64,000 bases of DNA from Siphonodentalium dalli (GCA_032622095.1 CP136069.1:3251566-3315565), one strand, 5' to 3'; shown: positions 33,426-44,040, counted from the first letter of the stretch. The notes: a model not told the origin generated them from the letters alone. Made by a program: numbers and translations.

Positions 33426-33450
33426 GTGAGTAATTTATAAGTTACACTGA

Positions 33451-33951
33451 AATGGACACCTTTAAACTACCCGTATGGAGCCCCTCACAGACGTGAGCAG
33501 ACGACACTCAGCAATACAAGCTGCCACCTGTATGGGGCTCCCTACAGGAAGCTCCAGTCATGGAAGGGTTAATACAGTTTTAGTTGCTGGGATTTTACAG
33601 GTTTTAACATTAAATGGACACCTTTAAACTACCCTTATGGAGCCCCTCACAGACGTGAGCAGACGACACTCAGCAATACAAGCTGCCACCTGTATGGGGC
33701 TCCCTACAGGAAGCTCCAGTCATGGAAGGGTTAATACAGTTTTAGTTGCTGGGATTTTACAGGTTTTAACATTAAATGGACACCTTTAAACTACCCTTAT
33801 GGAGCCCCTCACAGACGTGAGCAGATGACACTCAGCAATACAAGCTGCCACCTGTATGGGGCTCCCTACAGGAAGCTCCAGTCATGGAAGGGTTAATACA
33901 GTTTTAGTTGCTGGGATTTTACAGGTTTCAACATTAAATGGACACCTTTAA
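33451..33951. repeat. 162-bp tandem repeat (three full units and a broken fourth)
   Basis: Unit starts AATGGACACCTTTAAACTAC...; starts at 33451, 33613, 33775 and 33937 (period 162). The unit contains GGAGCCCCTCACAGACGTGA...TGTATGGGGCTCCCTACAGG, itself an imperfect hairpin. The fourth unit is split by the element at 33952-35512 and resumes at 35513-35650. Confidence 0.95.
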
Positions 33952-35512
33952 CACGTTGAGTGCCGGAAATCAATTAGTAATCTCGCCAGTTTGCCAAATC
34001 GTGGCAAGATAGATACCCGTAGTAGACCATAATTTGGATGACGTCGCGACTTTAGATGACAGAAACGGCGATTGATAGTACTACGAGATAACTCGTAGCC
34101 GGCAATGGCGGAAGGAATTTGGGTATTCCCACCACCAGTGCCAACTACGAGTTATCTCGAAGACACAATTGGACACGTTTGACTCTTTGAGCAACAAATA
34201 TGAAGTAGAATGTAACCAAAACAAGTTATTTTGGTGGTCAGCATATTGATGGAGGTGTGTGTGTCCTTGTGGTGGTTATAGCTCGTTATATAGTTATATT
34301 ATGGCTGATGCACGCTGGAGAAAATTACTTATATGAGAATGCATGGCTACAGACGGTGAATCCGACGTGGAATCGGGTGAACTTGTTTCCTGTGAGGATG
34401 AGTTTATTTCATCCATGACTACGAGCATGCATATTTACGAGCATGCATCTTCTGTTGTTTCGGGCATTGTAAGTTATCTCCCATATAGCCTGATTTAGGC
34501 CTATGCTAGGGTTCCAAAGTACAGCCCGAAATAATAGTGTAGGAAGATTTGTCAGCACAAAATTAAAGCAACGATGCAACAGTAGCTAAATAGATCCCTG
34601 TATATTCAGGAGTGTGCTACATGTAACGATTCCATATAATCCATCCGTCTGGAAATAAGTTACCCTTACCCCAAACCCCTATGCTACACAAAACCATTTA
34701 TCCGTATATACATGTGGAACAGTTCGATGAACTGCATGACGTCTAGAGTACGGTAATTGTTATGCTTTCCATTGTCCAACACGTTCGGAAGAGGGTACAA
34801 TGTAGCTTTGGGGAATAATTGTTCCGCTTTACTTGAATTATAAATAATAAAATACCTAGCCCCCAAATGGAGCCGCACAGTGTATTCCAAAAACAACTGC
34901 TGTGTTCCCTAATAATGAGATAATGGTAGCATCAATGTGCGTAACGTCATGGATTATCCGCTTGTCTTGTATTGGATGCGTCCATTCGCACATGCATGCG
35001 CGGGAACAGATTTGGCAGGCCTGTGTGACATGTATGGGTGGTTGTGCGAAGTTTCTATGTATTGAAACACAACGATGTAACCATCATTCCTCGAAACTGC
35101 CTTCGCATGTTTGTACATTGTGAATATCCACCTCCTGACTGTGTTTGCAAGCTTGCATGCACAATATCAGTCTATTGAATACCAAAAACCCAATCCAATT
35201 GTCCACACACGACTGCCTCTGGCGGTCACTCATTGAGACAGTGTCAGCTGTATTCACTCACAACTGGATCATTTTGAGTAGAATATATGTGCTCATGGTG
35301 CTCACCTCTGTTGAACAATGCAAGGAGAGCCACACTATTTATTTGATAAAATCACTGTTCTGATGTCCCGATGCGGGTTTTCGTGGTGCATCGACATATT
35401 CCACTGCTTCCGTTTGTCAGTTACACGACATGGAAACCACTACGAGATAACTCGTAGTGGCAACCTGCGAAGGTTGCGTACTACGAGATAACTCGTAGTG
35501 GCACTCAACGTG
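33952..35512. mobile_element. 1.56-kb piggyBac-like element inserted in the 162-bp array
   Basis: TTAA TSDs at 33948-33951 and 35513-35516; TIR CACGTTGAGTGCC and GGCACTCAACGTG. The target TTAA is intact in sister units (CACCTTTAAACTACC). Subterminal palindromes CTACGAGATAACTCGTAG occur near both ends (34079-34096; and two copies at about 35440-35500). An acidic open frame starts at about 34345 (MATDGESDVESGELVSCEDE...) and ends at a gtaagt. It resembles an acidic transposase N-terminus, but no catalytic DDD region is recognisable. Confidence 0.88.
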
Positions 35513-35650
35513 TTAAACTACCCTTATGGAGCCCCTCACAGACGTGAGCAGATGACACTCAGCAAAACAAGCTGCCAAATGTATTGGGCTCCCTACAGGA
35601 AGCTCCAGTCATGGAAGGGTTAATAAAATTTTAGTTGCTGGGATTTAACA
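35513..35650. repeat. Remainder of the fourth 162-bp unit
   Basis: Continues TTAAACTACCCTTATGGAGC... after the insertion to GTTGCTGGGATTTAACA, slightly more diverged than the other units. Confidence 0.9.
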
Positions 35651-35822
35651 TAATAATCGACTCCTTAACCACCGCAGAATTAGGGGTAACTTTTCAGGAT
35701 TTGGTCGGAAATATGGCTTGTTGCCATTCATCGGAAAGCTCTCAGTGAGAGCTTTCCGATGAATGGCAACAAGCCATATTTCTGCTGTGGTTAAGGAGTC
35801 GATTATTTAGGGCATTACTGTA
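35646..35822. mobile_element. Family M foldback MITE (internally shortened)
   Basis: Left end truncated (starts ATAATCGACTCC), centre GAAAGCTCTCAGTGAGAGCTTTC, right arm lacks the ATCCTGAAAAGTTACCC part, ends GGGCATTACTGTA. Confidence 0.85.
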
Positions 35823-35934
35823 GTTGGGTACCCAGCTTTTTAGCTCAACTTTACTTTGTAAAGTTTGAGCTTTTGCCATGGCTTTGTCGTCCATCGTGCG
35901 TGTGTGCGTGCGTGTGTGCATGATTCGTCAACAA

Positions 35935-37335
35935 TTTCTTTTAGCACGGGCTACAGGTTTTACCTTTGGTCGGATCTTTATAAAATTTGTCATGAAATTC
36001 GTCATGGATGTTAGTATTGACATGTAGATGGGAACGAGTAATTTTGGGGTCATTCGGCCAAAAAACATGGCCACCAGCAGCCATCTTGGATTTTACTCTT
36101 TGCATGACTAAATTGTTTTGGCACGGGCTACAGATCCTACCTTTGGTCGAATCATAATGAAATTTGTCATGGATGTTAACAATGACATATAGATGGGAAC
36201 GAGTCATTTTGGGGTCATTCGGCCATAAAACATGGCTGCGGGCAGCCATCTTGGATTTTACTCTTTGCATGACTAAATCCTTTGGCACGGGCTACAGGTC
36301 ATACCTTTTGTTGGATCATTATGAAATTTGTCATGACATTGACATGTAGATTGGAACGAGTCATTTTGGGGTCATTCGGCAAAAAAACATGGCCGCCAGC
36401 GGCCATCTTGGATTTCAAAATTCAATCCATTGGCACGGGCTACAGGCCGGAGTGTTTGTTTGATCATCATGAAATTTGTCATGGAAGTTAATATTGACAT
36501 GTAGATGGGATTGAGTAATTTTGGGGTCATTCGGCCAAAAAACATGGCCGCCAGCAGCCATCTTGGATTTTACTCTTTGTATGACTAAATCCTTTGGCAC
36601 AGGCTACAGGTCGTACCTTTGGTCGGATCATCATGAAATTTGTAATGGATGGAACGAATCATTTTGGGGTCATTCGACATAAAAACATGGCCACCAGGAG
36701 CCATCTTGGATTTTACTCTTTGCATGACTAAATCCTTTGGCACGGGCTACAGGTCGTATCTTTGAACGGATCATTATGAAATTTATAATGGCTGTTGACA
36801 TTGACATCGAGATGGGAACGAGTCATTTTGGGGTCATTTGGCCAAAAATCATCGCCGCCAGCAGCCATCTTGGATTTTAATCTTTGCATGACTAAATCCT
36901 TTGGCACGGGTTACAGGTCGTACCTTTGGTCGGATCATCATGAAATTTATCATGAATGTTAACAATAGCACGTAGATGGGAACGAGTCATTTTGGGGTCA
37001 TTCATTAAAAAAACCAGTGGCCATCTTGGATTTCATAATTCAATAAATTAGCACAGACTACAGGCCGGAGTGTTAGTCTGATCATCATGAAATTTGTGGT
37101 GGAAGTTAATATTGACACGTAGATGGGAACGAGTCATTTTGGGGTCATTCGGCAAAAAAACATGGCCGCCAGTGGCCATCTTGGATTTCAAAATTCAATC
37201 CATTAGCACGGGCTACAGGTCATACTGTTCGTCTGATCATCATGAAATTTGTCATGGATGTTAATATTGACATGTAGAGGGGAACGAGTAATTTTGGGGA
37301 TATTCGGCCAAAAAACATGGCTGCCAGTCACATTC
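35935..37335. repeat. Degenerate tandem repeat of about 150-160 bp, roughly nine units
   Basis: Each unit has GGCACGGGCTACAGGTCRTA, ATCATGAAATTTGTCATGGA, AACGAGTCATTTTGGGGTCA and CAGCCATCTTGGATTTTACT. Units are diverged and some have deletions. Preceded by a TGTGTGCGTGCG tract. Widespread type in marine invertebrates; the frames through it are not genes. Confidence 0.85.
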
Positions 37336-37665
37336 ATTTAAAATTGGAAGTTGTCATGATATAAATTAGATATGAGGAAAGTTACCTGCATTTCAATCAA
37401 AGCTTGCTAGTGTTATATGAACTACATTGTATATGAAACATATGAATGGTAATTCCAAGTGACTGATCGCTCAGAAACAGGCTGATGTTATGACGTAAAT
37501 GTTTGCATCATTACGTGTGATGTTTGCATCACTACATGTGATGCTTGCATCACTATGCGTGATGCACATTCCTGATAGCGTTGTGTTTCTCAGTTAAGTG
37601 AGAAAACAATGGAATAGTTGAATTCGCGGAACAAATAAAAAATAATAATTATGGCATAAATAAAT

Positions 37666-37802
37666 ACACGCATAGTAGCCGAGAGTAAAAAAAATTCACC
37701 ACTTGTGGAATTGTGGTTTTAACCACTCGCCAAAAGGCTTGTGGTTAAAACCATAATTCCACTCGTGGTGAAAATTTGGTATTCTCGGCTACTATGGGTG
37801 TA
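37666..37802. mobile_element. Foldback TIR element (family T)
   Basis: TACACGCATAGTAGCCGAGA...CACTTGTGGAATTGTGGTTT...AACCACTCGCC, AAAAGGC loop, then its inverse ending TCGGCTACTATGGGTGTA. Near-perfect ~65-bp arms. Related elements at 40200-40395 and 40870-40990. Confidence 0.8.
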
Positions 37803-37869
37803 TTCTATATGCCCACATATTTAGGGCATCACTCTACTATTGCCCACACTAGGTCATATGCCCAGCTCT

Positions 37870-37950
37870 CGTTCTTTTTAGATTGCACGGGGGCTATTTC
37901 AGTCATATGGTTACTATTTTATGAGGTCCCCTCTGTTTCAATCTTTTTAG
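37870..37950 (+). repeat. Decayed duplicate of the SLC31 TM2-exon acceptor
   Basis: TTCTTTTTAG|ATTGCACGG..GGCTATTTCAGTCATATGGT..TACTAT at 37872 parallels ATCTTTTTAG|ATTGCAG...GGTTATTTTGTTCACATGGT..AACTAT at 37941, offset 69 bp. Similarity about 70-75%, so an old duplication. Confidence 0.55.
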
Positions 37951-38066
37951 ATTGCAGTATTTGACGGCAGGTTATTTTGTTCACATGGTAACTATGTTCG
38001 AAGGATACATCCTGATGTTTGCTGTGATGTCGTATAATGCATGGCTTTTGCTTGCTGTTATAATCG
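37951..38066 (+). CDS. SLC31A: SLC31 exon: TM2 with MxxxM motif and most of TM3
   Basis: A 116-nt exon, acceptor atctttttag|ATTGCAG and donor ATCG|gtatgt, phase 2 to 1. It encodes LQYLTAGYFVHMVTMFEGYI, then LMFAVMSYNAWLLLAVII. The MFAVM segment is the MxxxM copper-selectivity motif of TM2. AVMSYNxW is the CTR signature shared with human CTR2 (LAVMSYNTW) and related to FMTYNGYL in CTR1. The nearer AG (gattgcag|TAT) would enter in phase 0 and break the join, so the upstream AG at 37949-37950 is used. A decayed copy of the same acceptor and exon start lies 69 bp upstream. Confidence 0.92.
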
Positions 38067-38139
38067 GTATGTAACACATTTCCACAGTACCACATAAGCT
38101 CTGGTCAGCCCAGATATTACTTTTTTTTAAACAAGGCTT

Positions 38140-38620
38140 GAAATAGCGTGTCTGTCATTTGCAGAATGAGGTTCACAGAGGGTGAATTTAGTGATGCTAT
38201 CCCGCACAGTGGGCTAGCATCACCAAATTCACCCTCTGGGAACCTCATTCTGCTGAAGCCTCAACTGCTATGTGAGACCTACATGTACATGTACAGATCA
38301 AGGCAAAACCTGAGTGTAGAATAAAACTGTGATCATTATGTAGTTATTGTAGTGTATCATTTCAAAATCAAGTAATGTAAACTCAAGGTTTTTTTTAAAC
38401 ATTCCAACAATAAATACATTGTGTACATCTCAAATACAAAGCTGGAGTATTATTATTGGGGTAGCATCACTAAATTCACCCTCTGAGAACCTCATTCTGC
38501 TTAGGCCTCATCTTCTCTGGCAAGTTTCTTTATCATAACCTGATGTGCAGGTTAATGTCAGTATATTCACCCTCTGGGGACCTCATTCTGAAAATGACAG
38601 ACACACTATTTCAAGACTTG
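38140..38620. repeat. Family G composite (two foldback units)
   Basis: Copies at about 38142-38262 and 38455-38615 around a non-matching core. Lies in the SLC31 last intron. Confidence 0.75.
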
Positions 38621-38674
38621 ATTTTAAAGATGGTTTAATTGTCTCTTCCCTGAAATTTTTGTAACATGATCACA

Positions 38675-38840
38675 TACAGTAATGCCCTAAATAATCAACT
38701 CCTTAACCACAGAAGAATTATGGGTAACTTTTCAGGATTTAGTCGGAAATATCGCTTGTTGCCATTCATCGGAAAGCTCCTGAAAAGTTACCCATAATTA
38801 TGCGGTGGTTAAGGAGTCGATTATTTAGAGCATGACTGTA
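38675..38840. mobile_element. Family M foldback MITE
   Basis: TACAGTAATGCCCTAAATAA to CATGACTGTA; the right arm is shortened. Confidence 0.87.
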
Positions 38841-38992
38841 CTCTACAATAGTATTAACAGTCATTGTGAACAAAAATTGTTAATCACCTTTGTTGTAGGT
38901 ATGAACGTTTCCCATACGTTTTGAACTGCGAAGTGTATAGGCTCTATATCCACCATGGTGGTTCATACCAATCCGACCACGCAACATAAAGA

Positions 38993-39449
38993 CCCTGTGC
39001 CAATGCATTCTCTTATATATGCGAGTCGACCATAGGTCGCCTCACATATATAAGAGAATGCATTGGCCTAACAATTTTTTATCAATTTTTCTTACATTCT
39101 TTAACAATATTTATAATTTTATATCATTTTTTGTTACAATACGTACATTCTATAACAATTTTTATTTTTATTTTTTTATTATTTTTTCTTCCATTCTATA
39201 GGAATTTTTATCATTTTTTTTATCATTTTTCCTTACATTTTTTAACAATTTTTATCATTATTTCTTTAATATATTCTTTAACAATTTTTATCATTATTTC
39301 TTATATTCTTTAACAATCTGTATAATTAAAAAAAAAAAATTCTTACATTCTTTAACAGTAAAAATGATATAAAATTTGTTAGGCCAATGCGTTCTTTTAT
39401 ATGGTCCTATGGTCGACTCACATATATAAGAGAATGCATTGGCACAGGG
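38993..39449. mobile_element. Paired family H hairpins around a T-rich core
   Basis: CCCTGTGCCAATGCATTCTC...hairpin, about 300 bp of repeated TTTAACAATTTTTATCATTTTT, then an inverted damaged hairpin ending GCATTGGCACAGGG. Same arrangement as inside the P1 and P2 MITEs but without their outer ends. Confidence 0.75.
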
Positions 39450-39539
39450 TTTTCACATTTTGTGATATAGCTACAGTAGGTACTTTCAAATTGCCATGTT
39501 ACAGTAACTCTGTGGGGAAATAAAGATCAAAGTCGACAT

Positions 39540-39935
39540 GTTAAAGACATATTATGGACTTGTTCAAGTGCGATAAACTTATAAGTGCGATAAACTTATA
39601 AGTTAATAAACAGCCGCTATGCCAACCTGGAGAATGCATAATTCTAATACATGTAAGATCACCGAAAATTTCAAATGAATTGAACATACCACTCCATAGA
39701 AAACATCGTCTGAACTACGCTCAATTGTAAATATTTACATGTCAGTTTGGGACGCAACAATCGGCGATAAACTACACAAAAGATTTTGCTATCTAGTGTC
39801 ATTGCATTTAATTAATATATGTAAGAATGACTGTGTGTGTTGTCAATTTGAATTAATATTCGTAAAAAAATAACTACTTTGAGCAAGATCATTCTCCATA
39901 TCTATTTGATCACTCTAACGGAGTGATTCACATCA
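39540..39935. repeat. Dispersed repeat, second copy of the 2140-2420 family
   Basis: See 2140-2420; this copy has a duplicated GTGCGATAAACTTATAA and an extra 90-bp AT-rich insert before CATTCTCCATATCTATTTG. Confidence 0.6.
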
Positions 39936-40199
39936 CTTTAATAAAAAAAAAACACTAGTTATACTTTCATAAATCGATGATATTATGTGACAAAAAAATA
40001 AATAAATTTTAATAGCTTTTTTATACACTTTCACAATTCCCTCAGGTTTCATATCCCTTCGCCAGGTAGCAGCACTGATGTACTAGTACTGAGTTGCCGG
40101 GGGTCCACAGAGGGTTGAAGCGTTGACAAATTTGTTCGATTTTTTAAGTTCTAACTTTCCAATATTATTCTTGTTGGTAGGATTATGGTATAATCATAA

Positions 40200-40395
40200 T
40201 ACACTCGTGTGGTAAACATAATACATGCGTGTGGTAAACATAATACATGCGTAGTGTTTCTGAATACCAAATTTACACCGCTCGAGTCATGGGATTGATG
40301 ATTTACCACACGAGCTTTGGCGAGTAAATCATCAATCCCATGAGTTGTGTAAATTTGGTATTCAGAAACACTATGTGTGTATTCTATATTTATAA
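40200..40395. mobile_element. Foldback element
   Basis: ATGCGTAGTGTTTCTGAATACCAAATTTACAC...ATGGGATTGATGATTTAC mirrored by GTAAATCATCAATCCCATGA...TAAATTTGGTATTCAGAAACACTATG. Loop is CACACGAGCTTTGGCGA. Confidence 0.8.
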
Positions 40396-40879
40396 CATAA
40401 TTGGCTGTTCTATTGTGTGTATAACACCCTTTTTGTAAACTTCATCTTTACACCCTACTGTGGGTATACAGTTTCCTTCTGTGGGTATACATTTCTACTG
40501 TGGGTGTAAATGTTCTAACGTAATTTCATGTGTTAAACGTGTATGACTATAGTAGAACTACATCTGTGTATGACTATAGTAGAACTACATCATAGTTAGC
40601 AAAATTATGTCTTATGTCACATACATTTAAAATAGGAAGTTGTCATGATATCAATTAGATATGAGGAAAATTGCCTGAATTTCATTCAAATGTAGCTTGG
40701 TTGTGCTATATTAACTAGGAAACATATGAATGATAATTCCAAGTGACGGATCGCTCAGAAACGGGATGACGTCATGACATTAATGTAAGCATCACTACAC
40801 GTGACGCACAGTCCTTATAGCGTCATGTTTGTGTATCTGGGTGAGGATACACATTCAAAGTAAACAGCGGGGTAGTTCC

Positions 40880-41475
40880 CCGTTCGTGGTATTGTGGTTT
40901 TAACCGCTCGCCAAAAGGCTCGTTGTTAAAACCACAATTCCACTGATGCTGAAAATTTGGTATTTTCGGATACTATGCGTGTATTCTATATATATTTGGT
41001 ATTTTCGGATACTATGCGTGTATTCTATATATATTTGGTATTTTCGGATACTATGCGTGTATTCTATATATATTTGGTATTTTCGGATACTATGCGTGTA
41101 TTCTATATATATTTGGTATTTTCGGATACTATGCGTGTATTCTATATATATTTGGTATTTTCGGATACTATGCGTGTATTCTATATATATTAGTTGGTAT
41201 TTTCGGATACTATGCGTGTATTCTATATATATTATTTGGTATTTTCGGATACTATGCGTGTATTCTATATATATTTGGCATTTTCGGATACTATGCGTGT
41301 ATTCTATATATATTATTTGGTATTTTCGGATACTATGCGTGTATTCTATATATATTATTTGGTATTTTCGGATACTATGCGTGTATTCTATATATATTAT
41401 TTGGTATTTTCGGATACTATGCGTGTATTCTATATATATTTTGTATTTTCGGATACTATGCGTGTATTCTATATC
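40880..41475. repeat. 39-bp minisatellite (13 copies) grown from the end of a family T element
   Basis: Unit TTGGTATTTTCGGATACTAT plus GCGTGTATTCTATATATAT, 39 bp, some units +2 or +3 bp. The first unit is the right terminus of a foldback element (40887-40990) whose relatives at 37802 and 40390 have only one such terminus. The 179-codon open frame through it is a by-product of the 39-bp period. Confidence 0.93.
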
Positions 41476-41541
41476 AGAGGTTTAGAATAATAATTATGAG
41501 TTGAGGTCCAGACCTAATTTACTAGACAAGTTTTGTAAATT

Positions 41542-41866
41542 CTGCATATCGATTTCAGTATCACGTCCGGTTAATATTTTACAGGTATATCGATTTCAGT
41601 ATCACATCTGGTTGATATTTTTCAGGTAGCGGCTTATCGATTTCAGTATCACATCTTGTTGATATTTTTCAGGTAGTGGCTTATCGATTTCAGTATCACA
41701 TCTGGTTGATATTTTTCAGGTAGCGGCTTACCGATTTCAGTAACATGTCTGGTTGATATTTTTCAGGTAGCGGCTTATCGATTTCAGTATCACGTCTGTT
41801 GATATTTTTCAGGTAGCAGCTTATCGATTTCAGTATCACGTCTGTTGATATTTTTCAGGTAGCGGC
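41542..41866 (+). repeat. 46-47-bp tandem array (7 copies) duplicating the SLC31 last-exon 3' splice site
   Basis: Unit TTATCGATTTCAGTATCACR plus TCTGGTTGATATTTTTCAG|GTAGCGGC, carrying the acceptor and the first 8 exon bases. Acceptor Gs at 41584, 41625, 41672, 41719, 41766, 41812 and 41858. ATCG flanks both the left start (catATCGattt) and the exon continuation (ggcATCGgtt), a 4-bp microhomology. Every upstream acceptor leads to an in-frame stop within 1-2 units. Confidence 0.94.
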
Positions 41867-42019
41867 ATCGGTTACTTCATATCAGCTGTCATCGGACAAA
41901 AAATTACAATGAAATACTCAGGACTCAATTCATCAATTGGAAACCAATCGTCAGTGAATGAAACAGACCAGACTCCGCAGTATATGGTTTACGATGCTGC
42001 TGGTAATGATATATCATAG
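41859..42019 (+). CDS. SLC31A: SLC31 last exon: end of TM3 (GxxxG) and C-terminal tail
   Basis: The acceptor ttgatatttttcag|GTAGCGGC (41857-41858) joins in phase 1 to give IIG-SGIGYFISAVIGQKI, so the GSGIG stretch provides the GxxxG helix-packing motif of CTR TM3. A polar tail of about 35 residues follows (...TPQYMVYDAAGNDIS) and stops at TAG 42017-42019. The His-Cys-His end of CTR1 is absent, again more like CTR2. The four exons found total 184 codons plus stop, close to the family's usual 140-190. The acceptor is the last of seven tandem copies (41542-41866). No clear AATAAA follows closely. Confidence 0.87.
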
Positions 42020-42128
42020 CAGTCAATCAAATCATCAAACCGAATCGTTGGTGAACGAGGAACTACATAATACGTGATGAATAATGTTATTTGTTACTTG
42101 TTTGGATGAAATTGCAATCAGCTACATC

Positions 42129-42334
42129 TACAGTAATGCTCTAAATAATCGACTCCTTAACCACGGCAGAATTATGGATAACTTTTCAGGATTTAGTCGG
42201 AAATATGGCTTGTTGCCATTCATCGGAAAGCTCTCACTGATGAATGGCAACATGCATTATTTCCGACTAAATCCTGAAAAGTTACCCATAATTCTGCTGT
42301 GGTTAAGGAGTCGATTATTTAGGGCATTAATGTA
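42129..42334. mobile_element. Family M foldback MITE
   Basis: Full copy, TACAGTAATGCTCTAAATAA to GGGCATTAATGTA, about 110 bp after the SLC31 stop codon, so possibly within its 3' UTR. Confidence 0.88.
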
Positions 42335-42607
42335 CATGGTGATAACGCACTTTTTAAGATGTTGTATCTCTGATTCTGGGCTGTCAAATAACAATTTGAC
42401 CCAGAGTCAACATGAACTTCTGTCGGCCGGAAATATGTTTTCCCCCTGAAATGTCTTCCACAATATTGGACAGAAAATTTAGCTATTTTTAGAACATTTC
42501 ATCATTTTAATCAAAAATGTACCTTTTAGAACACATGTTTTTAAGTATGATATATTTATAACAAGGTTTCTTCTGTTTTTTTTGGTCAAAGTTTGGACAT
42601 TAATTAA

Positions 42608-43024
42608 CCCTTTCAGTGCCAGGGGGCGATCTCATCGGCCCTAATTTACAGTCTGTAAAATCGGCCCTTTTTTGGGTATGCTTAAGCATGCTATAGTGAA
42701 TTTAAAAACAAACTGGATAAAACCTTAGGGGGGTGTTATAACTCAAAACTATCACCAAGTATTCATAGTAATAATTTTGATGCCCATGAAAAACATGAGA
42801 TTCCCTGGTACTAAACCTACAAAATAAGTCTGTTAAAGAATATAAGAAAAAATTATTAAAATTGTAAAAAATTGTAAAATATAATAACAAATGATGAAAA
42901 ATTGTTAGGCCAATGCATTCTCTTATATATGCGAGGCGACCTATGGTCGACTCGCATATATAAGAGAATGCATTGGCACAGGGTATATGGGTTGATACAA
43001 AAATCGGACCTGGCAGTGAAAGGG
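42608..43024. mobile_element. TTAA-flanked (piggyBac-like) MITE, family P2
   Basis: TTAA at 42604-42607 and 43025-43028; ends CCCTTTCAGTGCCAGG and CCTGGCAGTGAAAGGG. Contains one family H hairpin (42911-42978) and an AT-rich core. Confidence 0.87.
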
Positions 43025-43039
43025 TTAATAAGAGACCAG

Positions 43040-43240
43040 GACTCGTATTCACCAACTGGGTTTATAATTTCACCCATACAGAGCCCCAGACAAACATGAG
43101 CAGACGACACTCTTCTATATGCTTCGATGTATGTGTGGGGCTCCCTGCAGGGTAATAGATGTTTTTTATTTTATGTCCTAAAAATTGTAAGAAAAAATGA
43201 TAAAAAATTGTTAGGCCAATGCATTCTCTTATATATGCGA
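43040..43240. repeat. Fragment of a P2-related element with half a family H hairpin
   Basis: CACCCATACAGAGCCCCAGA...TGTGGGGCTCCCTGCAGGGT followed by TTAGGCCAATGCATTCTCTTATATATGCGAGGCGACC with no second arm. The 43240 minisatellite starts where the arm breaks off. Confidence 0.6.
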
Positions 43241-43470
43241 GGCGACCTAGGATCTCCAGAATGTTGATTAGGGTTTCCAGGATCTCTGGAATGTTGATTA
43301 GGGTATCCAGGATCTCTGGAATGTTGATTAGGGTATCCATGATCTCTGGAATGTTGATTAGGGTATCCAGGATCTCTGGAATGTTGATTACGGTTTACAG
43401 GATCGCCAAAATATTGATCAGGGTACCCAGGATATCAGAATGGTTAATAGAATACCCAGGATCTCCAAAT
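43240..43470. repeat. 30-bp minisatellite (about 7 copies)
   Basis: Unit GGATCTCTGGAATGTTGATT plus AGGGTATCCA, decaying towards 43470. Confidence 0.9.
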
Positions 43471-43479
43471 CCGAAGAAA

Positions 43480-44040
43480 TAGTAATATAGGGGTGTTAAA
43501 TCGGACGACATAGTAGAAGCCTACATTGGAGTGCATGCAAATAATTATTGTTTCGTGTATGGGTAACCAAATCTCATTTTCTGCGTAGAAATACAACTGG
43601 ACTTTTAGTTAAAGATGCATAATCCGAATTAAAGCTCCCAAGTTACTATTTCTTTGGCTTCGGGGTGAAAAATATTTTATTCGATTAGAGGAACCCACTC
43701 ATCAAAGCTCAGAGTGATCAGAAATCGATTTTTTAAATCTATTATTTTTCACCACCAGTACTTTTTGGCGGCCTGGCAAAATATCGACAAGCCGACAGTC
43801 TTGGACCAAATTGTGGATAAAGATGGATAACTCTAAAATCAAGTGGCTTTGGATGTCAGATATTTGACAATCCAGCCAAATTTCGTTGAACAAAATGTTG
43901 ATAAATAACAGGTTTTGGGCAATTTTATACCACAGTTGACTGTTTTTATTTTTGGGCAATTAATCGATTCTGATAACTGAAGCAGCATTTCAAAAAATTG
44001 TTGGAATCTGATGATATGGGGACCATCGAATTGGATTGAG
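43480..44040. repeat. Dispersed repeat with CTTTGGCTTCGGGG / CATCAAAGCTCAGA words
   Basis: Related to 51530-51960 and 56708-56930 (TACTATTTCTTTGGCTTCGG, CCCACTCATCAAAGCTCAGA, GGACCATC.AATTGGATTGAG). No clean ends here. Confidence 0.55.

Noticed and set aside
34684-35363. Frames of 70-73 codons within the piggyBac-like element as transposase pieces
   Set aside because: No catalytic motif or recognisable block, and the frames lie on opposite strands.
35935-37335. Frames with HVFWPNDPKITRSHL wording
   Set aside because: Products of the degenerate ~155-bp tandem repeat, present in several frames and strands.
40946-41485. 179-codon open frame of repeated 13-residue units
   Set aside because: It is a by-product of the 39-bp minisatellite, stop-free because the period is a multiple of three. 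No family, no flanking splice logic.
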